64,000 bases of DNA from Liquidambar formosana (Eukaryota > Streptophyta > Magnoliopsida > Saxifragales > Altingiaceae). Below the pieces are notes generated by a model. That model was not told the DNA's origin. It worked only from the letters and a program-made list of their open reading frames with translations, and made no database searches. The stretch is taken from positions 24,160,717 through 24,224,716 of the forward strand of contig CM077828.1 of NCBI GenBank assembly GCA_039720395.1. Reading direction: 5' to 3'. The first letter of the stretch is position 1. Every line of letters starts with the position of its first letter. Below are positions 1 through 11,101 of the stretch, piece by piece. Position numbers and translations under genes: made by a program.

Positions 1-479
1 CATCATCATCATCTCTGATAATACGTGCATTATATAACATCATAGGCAAACCAAGGGAAACTTGTTTCAAAGCTCACAAAATAAAGCTCAAATATATTTG
101 CAGACCAACAATTAAAGAGTACTTCTTATAAGGGTTTTTCCGATTTCAAGAGATTCACATTAAGAGATATGCCCACTAGACATTGCCCTAGTCTGGTAAC
201 TATGGTCTTAGCCACATAAAATGCATCAATGACAAATATGTCAATGCTCTTAATCTCTTATCAATGATCAAACCAATTTAAAGTAAAGAATACAAACTAA
301 TAAAAAAGGGGAAAGAAAAACCAACAGAAAACCAAGAAATCAATTTACAGTTCGAGGAGGGAAGGATTATAGAAATCATAGAGCAATACTACTGTTAAAA
401 TTTTTAAAAAAAATTCTCCAAATCCAGTAAATATTGCATAAATCAAAGTTTGATCAAAACATGATTTAAAAAACCATTA

Positions 480-1790
480 TGTAAAGTAAGATTATGTATG
501 TGCATCAGAGAGATTCCCAACGACAAATCATCATTCTCCAATGGAGTTTCTGATGTCCCTGTCTGTTTATCATCACTTGCACAGTTGCACATAATAAAAT
601 CGTAATAAAAACAGTAATCAATCAAACACTTCAAAAGATTAAAGAACAATGAACTAGAAACCTAGATTCCAGCCATGAAAGTAGCCTTACATGTAACCAT
701 GTTCAGGATTTAAATTAAGAATGGACAGAAGGTGCCTCAGATTAAATTATGTTCATTGTGATTACTCATAGTATATTTAAACCCATCATTGGCACTTGAA
801 AGAATATACAAATAAAGAATCCAGCTCAAAATTCAAGCCAAAAATAACATAACAAAAATAATAATGCCATTCAGATTGAGGAAAAGAGTTAGGACTAGTT
901 TGGTTGCCCTACAGAAATTGAATGGTTGCACTGTATTTCACATAGCATTTAAGGGACTAGTCCATTTTCTTGAATTAGACCATTTAAAAAGGTTGGGAGT
1001 CATCAGTCATCACAATAGCTGACAACAAAAGATCATCAACCATAGAAATTCATGAAATGCCTCTCTTTTCAATTTCTACCCTCATTTGTGATTGTTGGTT
1101 GTCACTCTCTTGTACATCTCCATTCAAAATGATGGATTTTGTTCACAGAATTACATGTAAAACACAATGAAACATGAGACTTCCAAACAGGCCATTAAAA
1201 TTGTAAATAAACCAACTTTACAAGTACCAAAAAGTACAAAACTTATATATCCCATAGCGATAATGCCACAAAGATGTACATTAGCTGAAAAAAGGTTTCA
1301 ACTGGACCCCCAAAAAAAAAAAAAAAAAATCTAGCATATGCATCAGAGAGATTCCCAAGACCAAGTCATCTTTCCTCCAAGGGAGTTCTGATGTCCCTGT
1401 CTTTTTATCATCACTTGCACTCTTTCAACTCTTCCTTCCCCATTAGTTGTATAACCCACACATCTCAAAAGCACAAAAATATATATAAGCAAGAAAAGCA
1501 TGATAAAATATGACAAAAAGGGTCTGCACATATGTGATTCCTACACAATTAAGTCAATTTTCAGAGCTAGATCATCATGATTTATAGCCAAGGTTACAAA
1601 CTTTCAAGTGTTTGAGAGCTGAACCCCACCCCACCCCGTCCCAAAAAAGAAAAAAAAAAACCCAACAGAAAAAATGAAAAATAAATCATTAAAACAAGAA
1701 GCAATTGCTTAATTGCCTCAGAGTTGATACTTTTCATAGAAATTTCTCAAAGTATATTTAAACCCATCACTGACAAAGGCATAATTCTCC
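480..1790. repeat. imperfect tandem duplication (about 480-800 and 1337-1790)
   Basis: Two blocks about 0.85 kb apart carry the same ordered similarities. Each has a CATCAGAGAGATTCCCAA tract followed by GATGTCCCTGTCT and TCATCACTTGCAC (near 500-585 and 1340-1425). Each also has GTATATTTAAACCCATCA preceded by GCCTCAG (near 735-790 and 1715-1770). The order is kept, so this is a diverged tandem duplication and not two chance matches. Read on the minus strand the first tract is open in both copies, giving similar peptides containing DDK-TGTSE and GISLMH. No protein family was recognised, and frame-shifted spacing argues against a functional gene. Confidence 0.55.
887..1196. mobile_element. possible MITE between the two duplicated blocks
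   Basis: The left edge reads TTAGGACTAGTTTGG and the right edge reads CCAAACAGGCCATTA. These are short inverted ends with the GTTTGG core common in plant Tourist/hAT MITEs. The internal arms are not clearly complementary and the target-site duplication is ambiguous (TTA on the left, ATT or TTA on the right), so the call is tentative. Confidence 0.3.
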
Positions 1791-1858
1791 ATATAAAAGT
1801 GTAATGCATCAGAAAGGCAGATCATGGAACCTGATAGATCAAGCGGGGTGAGCTAGCA

Positions 1859-1910
1859 CCGGAGACTCACATCCGTTCCCGCACGTGATGGATGACTGTG
1901 AGTCTCCGGC
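1859..1910. other. strong hairpin, 13-bp perfect stem
   Basis: CCGGAGACTCACA at 1859-1871 is the exact reverse complement of TGTGAGTCTCCGG at 1898-1910. A CATCC/GGATG pair inside extends the stem past a small bulge. It lies about 100 bp downstream, in the minus-strand sense, of a promoter-like patch at 2010-2050, so it could be part of a 5' leader. No function is evident. Confidence 0.6.
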
Positions 1911-2004
1911 AAAACACACCCAGCAAGCAAAGAAATAATAATTCCGAGAAAACAGATGTAAAACCCTAGAAAGGTACAAGGATGGAAGGGTGGAGACTGG
2001 AGAT

Positions 2005-2052
2005 ACAGGTTTTATATATGTGTAGCTCGTGATGTTTTAGGGTTTTAGGTTT
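2005..2052 (-). promoter_or_regulatory. promoter-like patch reading leftwards (telo-box plus TATA)
   Basis: On the minus strand CCTAAAACCCTAA (2050-2038) is followed about 20 bp later by TATATAAAA (2018-2010). The telo-box AAACCCTAA next to a TATA box is typical of plant translation-machinery and ribosomal-protein genes. A further AAACCCTAG-like motif lies near 1963. No coding exon could be assigned downstream (below 1900), so the gene, if any, is lost, decayed or begins beyond position 1. Confidence 0.3.
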
Positions 2053-2099
2053 ACAAATGGTTATATATGATCGCAACTAGGGCACGATATGCGTCATCT

Positions 2100-3368
2100 A
2101 GGCCTGTGCAATCAGGACCGTTGATTGGAAAAACAAAAACTAAAAACTAAAAAAAGATTGGATTTGCAATAGTGACCCTATAAATGATTTTATTTTTATT
2201 TTTTATTATTATAAGGTTCTAGATGCTACCTAACTAATTTTCCTATGTACATACAACATATGCATCAGACAAAGTCTATAGGAAAGGCCTTGAGACGAAG
2301 TGATGAGAGTTGAACCTAAAACCTCCTATATGGTAAGAAGCTCTAGGATCACTCAGTCTTTTAAACATCTTTTTATTATTTAAACATTTGCACCATATTT
2401 TTTTATATTACTTGATTCTATACCCTTGCCACAAATGGGTGTAAGTTCACTTATGTATGTTTGATTAAAATATGAACCAAAATCCTCTATTTGGGTACTT
2501 GGGTTCATCCAAGGACTCTAAAAAATTTAGCTCTCATCTCATAAGTATGTTCATTTTTTCCTATCGTTAGATTACTTAAACATACCCAAGCACCTAAGTA
2601 AAGAATCGTCTCTCGTTAAAATATATCCATATGTAGATTTTTCATATTATTATTTTTTGCTAATAGCCCAATAGGTAGTCTAAACTATTGATATTACTAA
2701 TTTTAAAATACATGAAAGTCCTCACCTCTTTTGCATTAGTCAAATGTCTAGAAAAACTCTGACTTCATGATTGATCTAGGGGAGTCTAAATTTGAAACTT
2801 TCAACTTCCTAATATGTAAGTATCAAGGGGAATTGTTCTACCCATGGGTTTGATGCCATCTTATTATTATATTTAATTTCATATATATACTATTATTTCA
2901 CATGTTACATTTAATTGAGCCAATATATAATTAATAACCTAATTGATTCTCCCTCCTTGATAGAGAAACCCTTACTAGATGTGCTAGTTACCAGGATTGT
3001 TTTGGTGCTAGAATGTGTACCCATAGAGCCCATGGGTTTCTCCCTTCCTCCATTTAAGTTTCTATTGGGCTCCCTTCTGAATAATCTCTATCCCTGCAGC
3101 CATGTTTCCAATGGGACAAGGCCCAAAGACAGCCAGTAAACACATGGACTCAGATCCTTAACAAAGCCTAAAATGGGCTTGTCCTCTGGGCCTAGCTACC
3201 TATTGGACTTGCCCAAACTTTGATAAGAACATTCGTTTGAAGTATTCCATTGTTACACTAAATACGATACAGCTGTTCGATTTCCATGATACAATCAAAA
3301 CTGGCCCATTGAGAATCGTATTAGCCTCTAAACCTCCTCCTAAAGGTTTAATCTGCATTGATCAAGCT
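2100..3368. other. intergenic, no gene seen
   Basis: AT-rich sequence with only short ORFs that match no family I recognise and lack codon bias. No repeat structure is obvious by eye. Confidence 0.5.
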
Positions 3369-3799
3369 AGGCACCTTTTGGTTGCACTTTTTAAAAGATA
3401 TTTTTTTAAGTCAAAAAAGTCATTTTTAATTTTCTTGCTTTTTGCTTTTAAGTAGAAGCAATAAAAGCAAAAGTGTGTTTGGTAAAATTGATTTCGCTGG
3501 TGATCTTTTGAATGTAATGGGAAACTCTACCGAATTATCGTTGCCCAATAGAAGCCTAGGATAGGCACAACCTCTCTTCGATCGCAAATTTTTCGAGTTA
3601 AGGTCAAACTCATCCGAAAGATATAAATGACTTTTAGAAGCAAATCTTTATTGCTTTTGCTTAAAATCAAATATTTTACTTTTTGCTTTTTATAAATCCG
3701 TTTTAGTTCCTCTAACCAAACAAGTGCTTTTTGCTTTTACAACTTTTTGTTTTCAAAAACAAAAAAGATCTTAAAATAAGTGCAACCAAACAGTACCCT
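3369..3799. mobile_element. non-autonomous TIR element, about 430 bp
   Basis: The left end AGGCACCTTTTGGTTGCACTT and the reverse complement of the right end, AGGGTACTGTTTGGTTGCACTT, agree at most positions. Inner arms rich in GCTTTTTGCTTTT are also repeated near both ends. There is no coding capacity. The target-site duplication could not be decided, so the superfamily is open, though the TTTGGTTGCA core resembles Tourist or hAT MITEs. Confidence 0.55.
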
Positions 3800-5451
3800 A
3801 TTTTACCATTGCTGCTTTGCTCTTTCTTTCTTTCTTGTTTTATGAGTCATAGACTAGAAAATTTTCAAATCCGCTCTTCGAATAATTTCTCATTAACTAA
3901 ACCATCAACTAATTAAGCTACTTGTGCTTATCATACCGATCAATCAAAACTTCCCTACTTATCCTTGGTCTGTTATAGGGAGAACTTCCTTAAGGTTAAG
4001 GATTAATAAACCTAGTATGATCTCTCCTCGGCACTATCATTCTTTTGGGGCATGATTTTTTTGAGGAGGCTGGTAGAGAGAAATATAAAGATCTGTGGAT
4101 ATGCATTTTATAGATGATTTTCATGAATAGGATTCCCACTTAATTACCAAAAAAAAAAAAAAAGGGGTTCCTCCCTTCTTTTTGAAGAAAAATGAAAATG
4201 ATTGCAGCCTCTGGATTAGATATTAATTTAATTATTTTTATATTGATCCACAATAAAATGAAGATATCTTATACGAAAGAGACTAGGAGTTCGGAACTTA
4301 ATATATACCGGCATAAAGAAGAACGGTTATCTAGGGTTTAGGGTTCTTCTATCACCATATGAGAAAAGTAAAATAAAAGATGAAAGATTCCTTATCCTAA
4401 AATTTCGTCCTTCCATTTTCATTCAACGATACTTTACTAGGAAGAAAAGAAAGAGGCGGCAGGCCGGAAGTTCCATCAAAACTTAATGTTCATATGGGTC
4501 TTTAATCAAAAAGTCCATGGCTTTAATATTCCTAGTGCTTGCTTGAATAAATCTTGTCCGGTATGTCACCTTTTATGGTGTGTGGACTTCCTGTCATCCT
4601 CAAAGAAGATTGAATTCTTCTACAAACTTGACTGTATATGCACATGGGGGCTAGGCCTAGCTAGTGGCCATGCACATTTTGAGGCTAAGTATAGATTTTT
4701 CTATGCTTTAAAACTTTTGATTAGTCATGGTCATGAAAAGCAACCGGCCAATATAACGGATGTTGTGGCTTAGCATTTTGGTCGATCACGGCACTTCACA
4801 ATCACACAATGGCATAAATACTTGTACTTCAACCTGGACCAAACTTTGGTTGGATGTGATTTTGTTGGTTCATGGCTGCCTGCATTAGATGTGCAATTTG
4901 TAAAGCACATGGACTTTACCTATCAGCCTGTACGTACTCCTAGAGTTTCCCTCAATTTATGGTTTTTCTCATTTATGGTTTCTTTTTTGAAAGGGTTATT
5001 TCATGCTCTGGTGTCAATTTTTGCCATGAAGGTGTTACAACCAAGGTATCAAGGCAGATAAAAAGTCAATAATATACGAATTTGAAACGAACACAATCAC
5101 GTAAGGATGGCTTATGTATATCATACAATCAAGGCACATTTGTTTGGCTGGAATTGGAAGGAATCAGAATAGAACAAAATGAGCTTTTAATGATGAGCGG
5201 TTACCTCCAAATACACCTAAAAGCTCTCTCGCTCACTTAGGTTTTTTCTTCTTAGTTTTATTTTTATTTTTGATAGTAGGAAGGATTCAATCCCCTAACT
5301 TATGCTAATCTGACTCTCTACCCCACCTTCTTGATCTCCCCATTAGACTAACCCTAATGACTTAATTAGGTTTTTCCAATTAACATAATGAAGAATGCCC
5401 TAAAGACCCCTAATAAAAGTGGGTCATGCGAGAAAAATGGAAAAGAAGTAG
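3800..5451. other. intergenic, no gene seen
   Basis: Contains ORFs of 79-95 codons (4486-4773 and 4822-5061) without a recognisable domain or splice-linked partner. I see nothing else to annotate. Confidence 0.45.
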
Positions 5452-5591
5452 TGCTATGTTTGGATAAGGAATTTTTAGGTGCAATTTGCTTTTGAGATGG
5501 AATTTGTAAAAATCTTATAAGGATTTTGTTCATTTTATCCTCATAAAAATTTTACAAATTCCACCTAAAAATTCTTTGTCCAAACATAGCA
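5452..5591. mobile_element. 140-bp palindromic MITE with TAG duplication
   Basis: The left arm TGCTATGTTTGGATAAGG and the reverse complement of the right arm, TGCTATGTTTGGACAAAG, continue to match for about 50 bp, so almost the whole element folds back. It is bounded by TAG at 5449-5451 and TAG at 5592-5594, a plausible 3-bp target-site duplication. Non-coding. Confidence 0.75.
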
Positions 5592-6234
5592 TAGGGGAAC
5601 CACCAGGTTTAATTAGAGACACTCACAAAATACAAGGTTTTTAGCTACAATCTTTGATCTTAATATCTTATCACACTTTCTGCTGCGCAATATAGCATGT
5701 CAAAATGCGTCATTCCATGCTTTGAACAAAATAAAAATATAGTTTTTATGCATTTTTGTTGCATGAAAGATTTTACATAAGACTCTAAACGGAGGAAAAC
5801 AAAATTTCGTAGTCCGTTCATGGATAGAGCAATGAGCAGTTCAGGGGAAAAAATAAATAAAATTAATTTTGCATGCCCAAAATTAGACAGATTACCAGTG
5901 TCAATCTTATCATTTGGGCCTACCATCAAGAAGATATCAAATTTCCAACCTCATAACTACGCATGTCCCATAATAATCTTGACAAAATCTTGTTATGGTC
6001 CAACAATCAATTCAAAGAACCGACTTTTTCTTGAATTCCAAATGCAGTACTGCTCATCACACCTTTCATTCTCATACATTTAAAGGACCTAGATTAGATG
6101 AATCAGCAGTATTCCATTCTGCTCATCACCTCTCATTCTTGTAAGACTCCAAAGACGATGGTGAAGCGATAATGTCGGTGAATGTGGAAAAATAAGGATC
6201 ATACGAAAAGATATTGAGAGGTATGAAAGTAAAC

Positions 6235-6435
6235 CGGCATGAAAACGTGCTACTTTAAGTTATATCAACATCGTGCATTCGGGGTAATACCCAGGTTCTC
6301 ATAGAACCTGATATGTGTATATAAGCTTTGATCATATGTGGGATATCCCGTTTGATCGATCATAGCCGTATCGCTCACAGATGGCCATGATCAAACGGGA
6401 TATTCGGGATATCTCACATATGATTAGTCCTCATG

Positions 6436-6472
<37 letters not shown>
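6235..6472. repeat. foldback sequence ending in a TA microsatellite
   Basis: An inverted repeat lies at about 6330-6362 and 6388-6426, with ATCATATGTGGGATATC matching the reverse complement of the right arm apart from an 11-bp length difference. Just left of it (6250-6290) is AGTTATATCAACATCGTGCATTCGG-like sequence resembling one end of the TA-associated family described at 40.4 kb. An uninterrupted (TA)n follows at about 6442-6470. It may be a nested or decayed insertion. Confidence 0.5.
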
Positions 6473-7630
6473 CATGCAAGAATTTATAACAACAGTGAAA
6501 ACCTCAGAGGAGCAATTTCAAATTTAAAGTAAATGATGAAAAGAAACCTCGGCAAGCTTAATGCTACAATTTGAACTTTAAGTACAGAGGAATAAATTTC
6601 AAAAGAATATTAAACAACCATTTCCAATCCCTCTGTTAGATCAACGCTCATGCATACCTTCCTGAAGTCTCTAAGGCTTACCATAAATTATCACAAAAGA
6701 TTCAAATATAGCTGCTCCTCACCAAATCCAAGAAAAAGTTGAAATTTAAAAAGTGTTAGGAGACAACTGATTGAATTTGTCTAGTAATTTGGCTGCCCAT
6801 CTTTGGATAGACTCCATACCATTCCAAGTTGACGTCCCATTGTCATAGAAAGCTTAACAGGGGGGAATTTATTGGGGTAGAATTGTCTTTTTCTGCTGGG
6901 AAGAGTACCCCAGTGATCAAAATAAGCTGCACCCACTAAACCTTGAATATAAGTGAAAAAGCAATAAAGCATTCAATATGGCAAGAAGACCCACAAAATC
7001 CGTTAAAAAGAAATAAAGCTCTCTCTCTCTCTCAAGGTTTCCATTAATTACGGGGTTTGTCCTTCAGTTGAATAAATTCAAGCCTTCAATAGTTCAATTA
7101 AACAAATGTCTTGGGAAGAAATGTAAATAGAAAAAAAGAAAAGAAGAAGAGTGAATCAATCCCTATCATGTAGGAACATGTTGATATCATATATATAAGG
7201 ATCAATACAAAGAGTATCGATATAATTTATATCAATGCATCCCTAATCACATGATCGCCACCCGCATGTAGGATAAACATAAAAAAAATGCTGCCTCACT
7301 CACTAGCCTAGTATATATCACCCACCGTTGACTACTCATTAGACGTGGCATTCCATCTCTTCTTGAAATCATATATAATGACCAATTTTTTTTTTCTTCG
7401 ACTGCCACATATGGTGAATGATGGCTGGTGTGAACATGCAATTTCATTGGTTTCTTTTTTCTTGGCTATGAAGAACATTTCTTGAAACCGAGCTGTTTCC
7501 CAAATTAATATTCAAAAAATTCAAAAAATTTATATATATATATATTTCCTAAATTAATTTTGCAAGTTTGTTGCATTTGTGTTTGGTTTTATGAGGGTTG
7601 TTTTCAGGTTTTGGGTTTTTGTGTTTTCTT
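6473..7630. other. intergenic, no gene seen
   Basis: AT-rich DNA with short uncharacterised ORFs on the minus strand, for example 6781-6972. No domain, RNA gene or clear repeat was identified. Confidence 0.4.
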
Positions 7631-7637
7631 TCTTCAG

Positions 7638-7782
7638 CTGGAAGTATCCTCAGGGAAGCCAAATGGAGATATTTCAGGAATGGAGGAAGGAGCCAAAAGA
7701 GAATGAGCAAATGCAGACATATATGCATGCAGTTGCTACGTGCGACCCCACAAAACCATTTCAAGCTGCTGTCATGAGCTAA
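7638..7782 (+). other. orphan exon-like ORF, unknown protein C-terminus
   Basis: A pyrimidine-rich tract ending in TTCTTTCTTCAG (to about 7638) looks like a 3' splice site. It is followed by an open frame of about 48 codons to a TAA at 7782. The encoded stretch is hydrophilic and non-repetitive (it contains MEIFQEWRKEPKENEQMQ), unlike the low-complexity ORFs around it. I recognise no family and found no upstream exon. It could be a terminal exon, a gene relic or chance. Confidence 0.25.
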
Positions 7783-9728
7783 ATGGCATCACCTCCACTT
7801 TTGAATTTCCTCTGCCTTTTCGGTTTTTTTTCTTCCCTTTGTTCGGTTTTGAAGAATTTGACAGCTAATGTCTAGTAGTATTCATTTGTTTTGATAATTA
7901 AAAAAAAAAAAAAAATCTCTTCACAAAGAAAATTTTAAATGAAATAATCCTCAGTTTGAAGAGAAAATCTTAAATGAAATGGAAAGACTCAAATCGTTGC
8001 CATATCAATCGAAAGAGAAGAAAGAGTGAAATCATTTTTAAAAAAAAATACTAAATGATTCAAGTTAGTGATCCAAATGAATAACCCAAACACTAATAGA
8101 TATGGGGTATGGGTCACTTTTAGGTCATTTAACCCTTTTTTTTTTTTTTTTTTTTTGGTCAATCAATAGAATTGACTCTTAATCCTAATCTCCATAGACT
8201 TAAATTTGACATTGCATTCACTTAACAATGAGAAGAATACCATTATATCATTTAACGTTGCTCTTTATAAACAATTTTTTTTTAAGATGCTCACTTATCA
8301 TATGTTAAATAAAACAAAGAAATGACTTCTTAAGGGTCCGTTTGGATGAACTTCTATTTCATGTTTTTTACTTTAAAAAATAAAAACTTTGAGTGTAAAA
8401 TTTTTTAAAAGTCGAGAAGGTGAAAAAACTTCTACTTCAAACTTTTAAATATAATTATCAAAATATTACATTATAAAAAACCATCAAAAATGAATTATAA
8501 TATAGTATACTCCATAATAATATGAAATGAATAGTATAAAGTATATACAATGAATGACAAATAAAAAAACAAAGAAGGCTGAGAAAGAAGCCCCCTATGA
8601 AAATAGGCAGAACAGAATCCTGAAAAGCAACTAGAGATAAAAGATTAAAGAATTCAAGTGGAAGGTATGGACGATGGAGAAAGAATGATCCATTCATGGG
8701 GCTTTCTTTTTAATTAATTAATCATATATATCAATTCGCTCATGCCATGCATTTTTCTCAGCTTTTGAAGACCCAAGTGGGATAAAATGAATTAATACAA
8801 TAAATGAGATTGAGCTGTTCTGTTCTTGTGGTTCTTCCAATGTAAGTAAACAGCCTGCTTACCAACAGTCCTCACCTCCTACATCACTCACCACATCACC
8901 CATGTGCTCTCTCTCTCTCTCTAAAGATAGTGTCTGCAACCTAGCAGATAACATTTAATGAGAAGGGCTGGTGGGAATTCTTTGGCAAAATAAATGAGTC
9001 AAAATGGGTATATATAAAAGTCATTTTCGATTTCACACCCCTTCCAAGTCCTCAAAGATGGCTCTGCACCATTCATGAATAGACATTGGAATTTAGAAAT
9101 TTGGTCGGTTAGAACAAATTTGGCTTGTGGGTACTGGGAAGTAAGTACTCCCAACTCTTTCCAACAATCTTCCTAGACATGCAGAGCCATGTGTAAGGTG
9201 GAAGTGGTATGAACTGAGTGCAGCTCTTAATTTCCAATAATTTACCTATGCACAAAGGCATTTTGTAACACATGTTCTTTTTTTTCTTTTTCTTTTTCTT
9301 TTTTTGGGTAAAAATTTTATAACACATGTTACACCTTTGCACCTTCCCAAACAGATCCCTTTTTTGATATATATATATATATAAAATTAAAAATAAAACA
9401 TAAGGTAACCTTTCCCTCTTGAATAGTCCAATCTTCCTATCTTGAAATCAAGTGACTCTGTTTTTGGTATTTTAGATTCAAACACGTGAAAAATGTACTG
9501 ACACATATATTATTTGGTGGGAGGGGGTTTCCGGGAGAGTAGGGCGTATTGCAAGAGTTATTAGCATGAGAGGACGGGCTTACGGAAAGGGAGACAGACT
9601 AACTCCCGTTGTGTAATCCAAGGTTCCATTGAGCTCTTCTGTAAATAAAAAATAATAATAATTATTAGATAAAAATAGCAAAGAAATGTGAAAATGGAAG
9701 TTTAGAATTTTTGAGGGGGAAGTGCAAG
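7783..9728. other. intergenic, no gene seen
   Basis: AT-rich, with homopolymer runs near 7900 and 8130. A GGGTCCGTTTGGATGAAC motif near 8333 resembles one MITE end, but no partner end was found. No coding region. Confidence 0.4.
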
Positions 9729-10066
9729 CACTGGCGGAGCCCCCGGGCCGTTTTGGGGTCACATGCCCCGCGGGCTCAATTGAGTTTTTTGTTTTTTGTT
9801 TTTTTGGAGAGATATTACCATTTGATGACTATTTCTCAATAGAATCCCAAAAAAAGAAAGATAAGTAGTCATTTTAAAGCATATTTATAGTCAATTTCTA
9901 ATAAGTTGACCAAAAAAATCCCTTTTTGGGTATTAAATTAAAAAATGATTACTAAAAAGTAATTTTTTTAAAAAAAATGCTTTCCAAAGCTTTTAGTTTC
10001 CAATTCCCATTTTACAGAATCATAATATAGGGTCTCCATTGAAAATAAATCCTGACTCCACCCCTG
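9729..10066. mobile_element. hAT-type MITE, copy A, with 8-bp target-site duplication
   Basis: Begins CACTGGCGGAGCC and ends GACTCCACCCCTG, imperfect inverted ends of the CA..GGCGGAGC type. It is flanked by a perfect 8-bp duplication, AGTGCAAG, at 9721-9728 and 10067-10074. The internal sequence is the same family, in opposite orientation, as the element at 32239-32569 (shared tracts such as GAGAGATATTACCATTTGATGACTA and TTGACTATAAATATGCTTTAAAATGACTACT, each allowing mismatches). Non-coding and non-autonomous. Confidence 0.85.
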
Positions 10067-10765
10067 AGTGCAAGGTAAGAAGTTGAAACCAAAGGGTGCA
10101 TAGCACAACCCCCTTTAATATTTGGAAATTAAGGTTATTGCTAGAATTCTTTTGACTATTTCATTTAAGGTTGCTAATAATAAAGAATTTGGTTGCTTTT
10201 CACAAATTTCAAAGTAGAAATATCCAGTTACATTGAGTGAAAGTGAAAGTAACTACCTAGTTTTGGTAAATATAAATTGTTCTCTCACTTAGAAGACGGT
10301 GGAATTCCACCAACCTTTGTAGCCCTTTCACCGATCATACTCAGCTTCCATTTTCATTTTTGATTAACCAGAGACTATGGCACTCCTATGTGGGATGGTG
10401 CTACATATGTGTTTATACTTTTAAATTCTGGTCATTTTCTTATTTTAACACCTACCCAAAATAAATAAATAGATCTCCTAGCAAGTAGCAAGGAGTATAA
10501 TATTATAGATTGGTGTAGAATAATTACAGTTGAATACAAATGATTACTAACTTCTTAGTAAATGACTACTAATTGTAATTGTTTTTACCAATATAAAATT
10601 AATCTTAGAGTATTAGGAGTAAATGTAATAAAATAAAATTAAGAAAAAGTGACTGTTGCAAAATGGAGTAAAAGGTAGTTGCAGCAAATGGTTGTTGGCC
10701 GCTCGTGGAGATGGCGGTTACAACTTGAATCTTGAATCTAGATGATTTCCACATAGCCCCCCCCC

Positions 10766-10788
10766 ACCACACACACACACACACACAC
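10766..10788. repeat. (AC)n microsatellite in expansin upstream region
   Basis: A run of AC dinucleotides follows a C9 stretch. It lies about 310 bp upstream of the expansin start codon. Confidence 0.9.
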
Positions 10789-10963
10789 GCACAAGGACAG
10801 CCTCAAAACCACGTGGTTTCAAGTTTGAAGTGCCCTGTTTTCACAGACAAAAAACCGCTTGCACTTGGCGGGTTTTAGGTCCCCTCACCTCTTAAGTGTC
10901 AGTTAGTTTGTGTGACGTTTGCCAAGGAAACACTCTTTTAGACTCTTTTCTCCTCCCCAAGCA

Positions 10964-10973
10964 TCTATATATC
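10964..10973 (+). promoter_or_regulatory. TATA box of the expansin gene (probable)
   Basis: CTATATATC lies about 130 bp before the ATG at 11102 and is followed by a long CT-rich leader (10977-11045), a common plant core-promoter layout. The position is consistent with a TSS near 11000. Confidence 0.5.
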
Positions 10974-11101
10974 CCCCTCTTCACCTCCCCATTTTCCTCA
11001 CCTCACCCCTCTCTTTTTTTTCTCTCTCTCTTGCTCTCTCTCTTTTTCTAACTTGGGGGAGTTACTATAGTGCTGAAAACTCACTTCTCTCTGCAGGAAT
11101 A

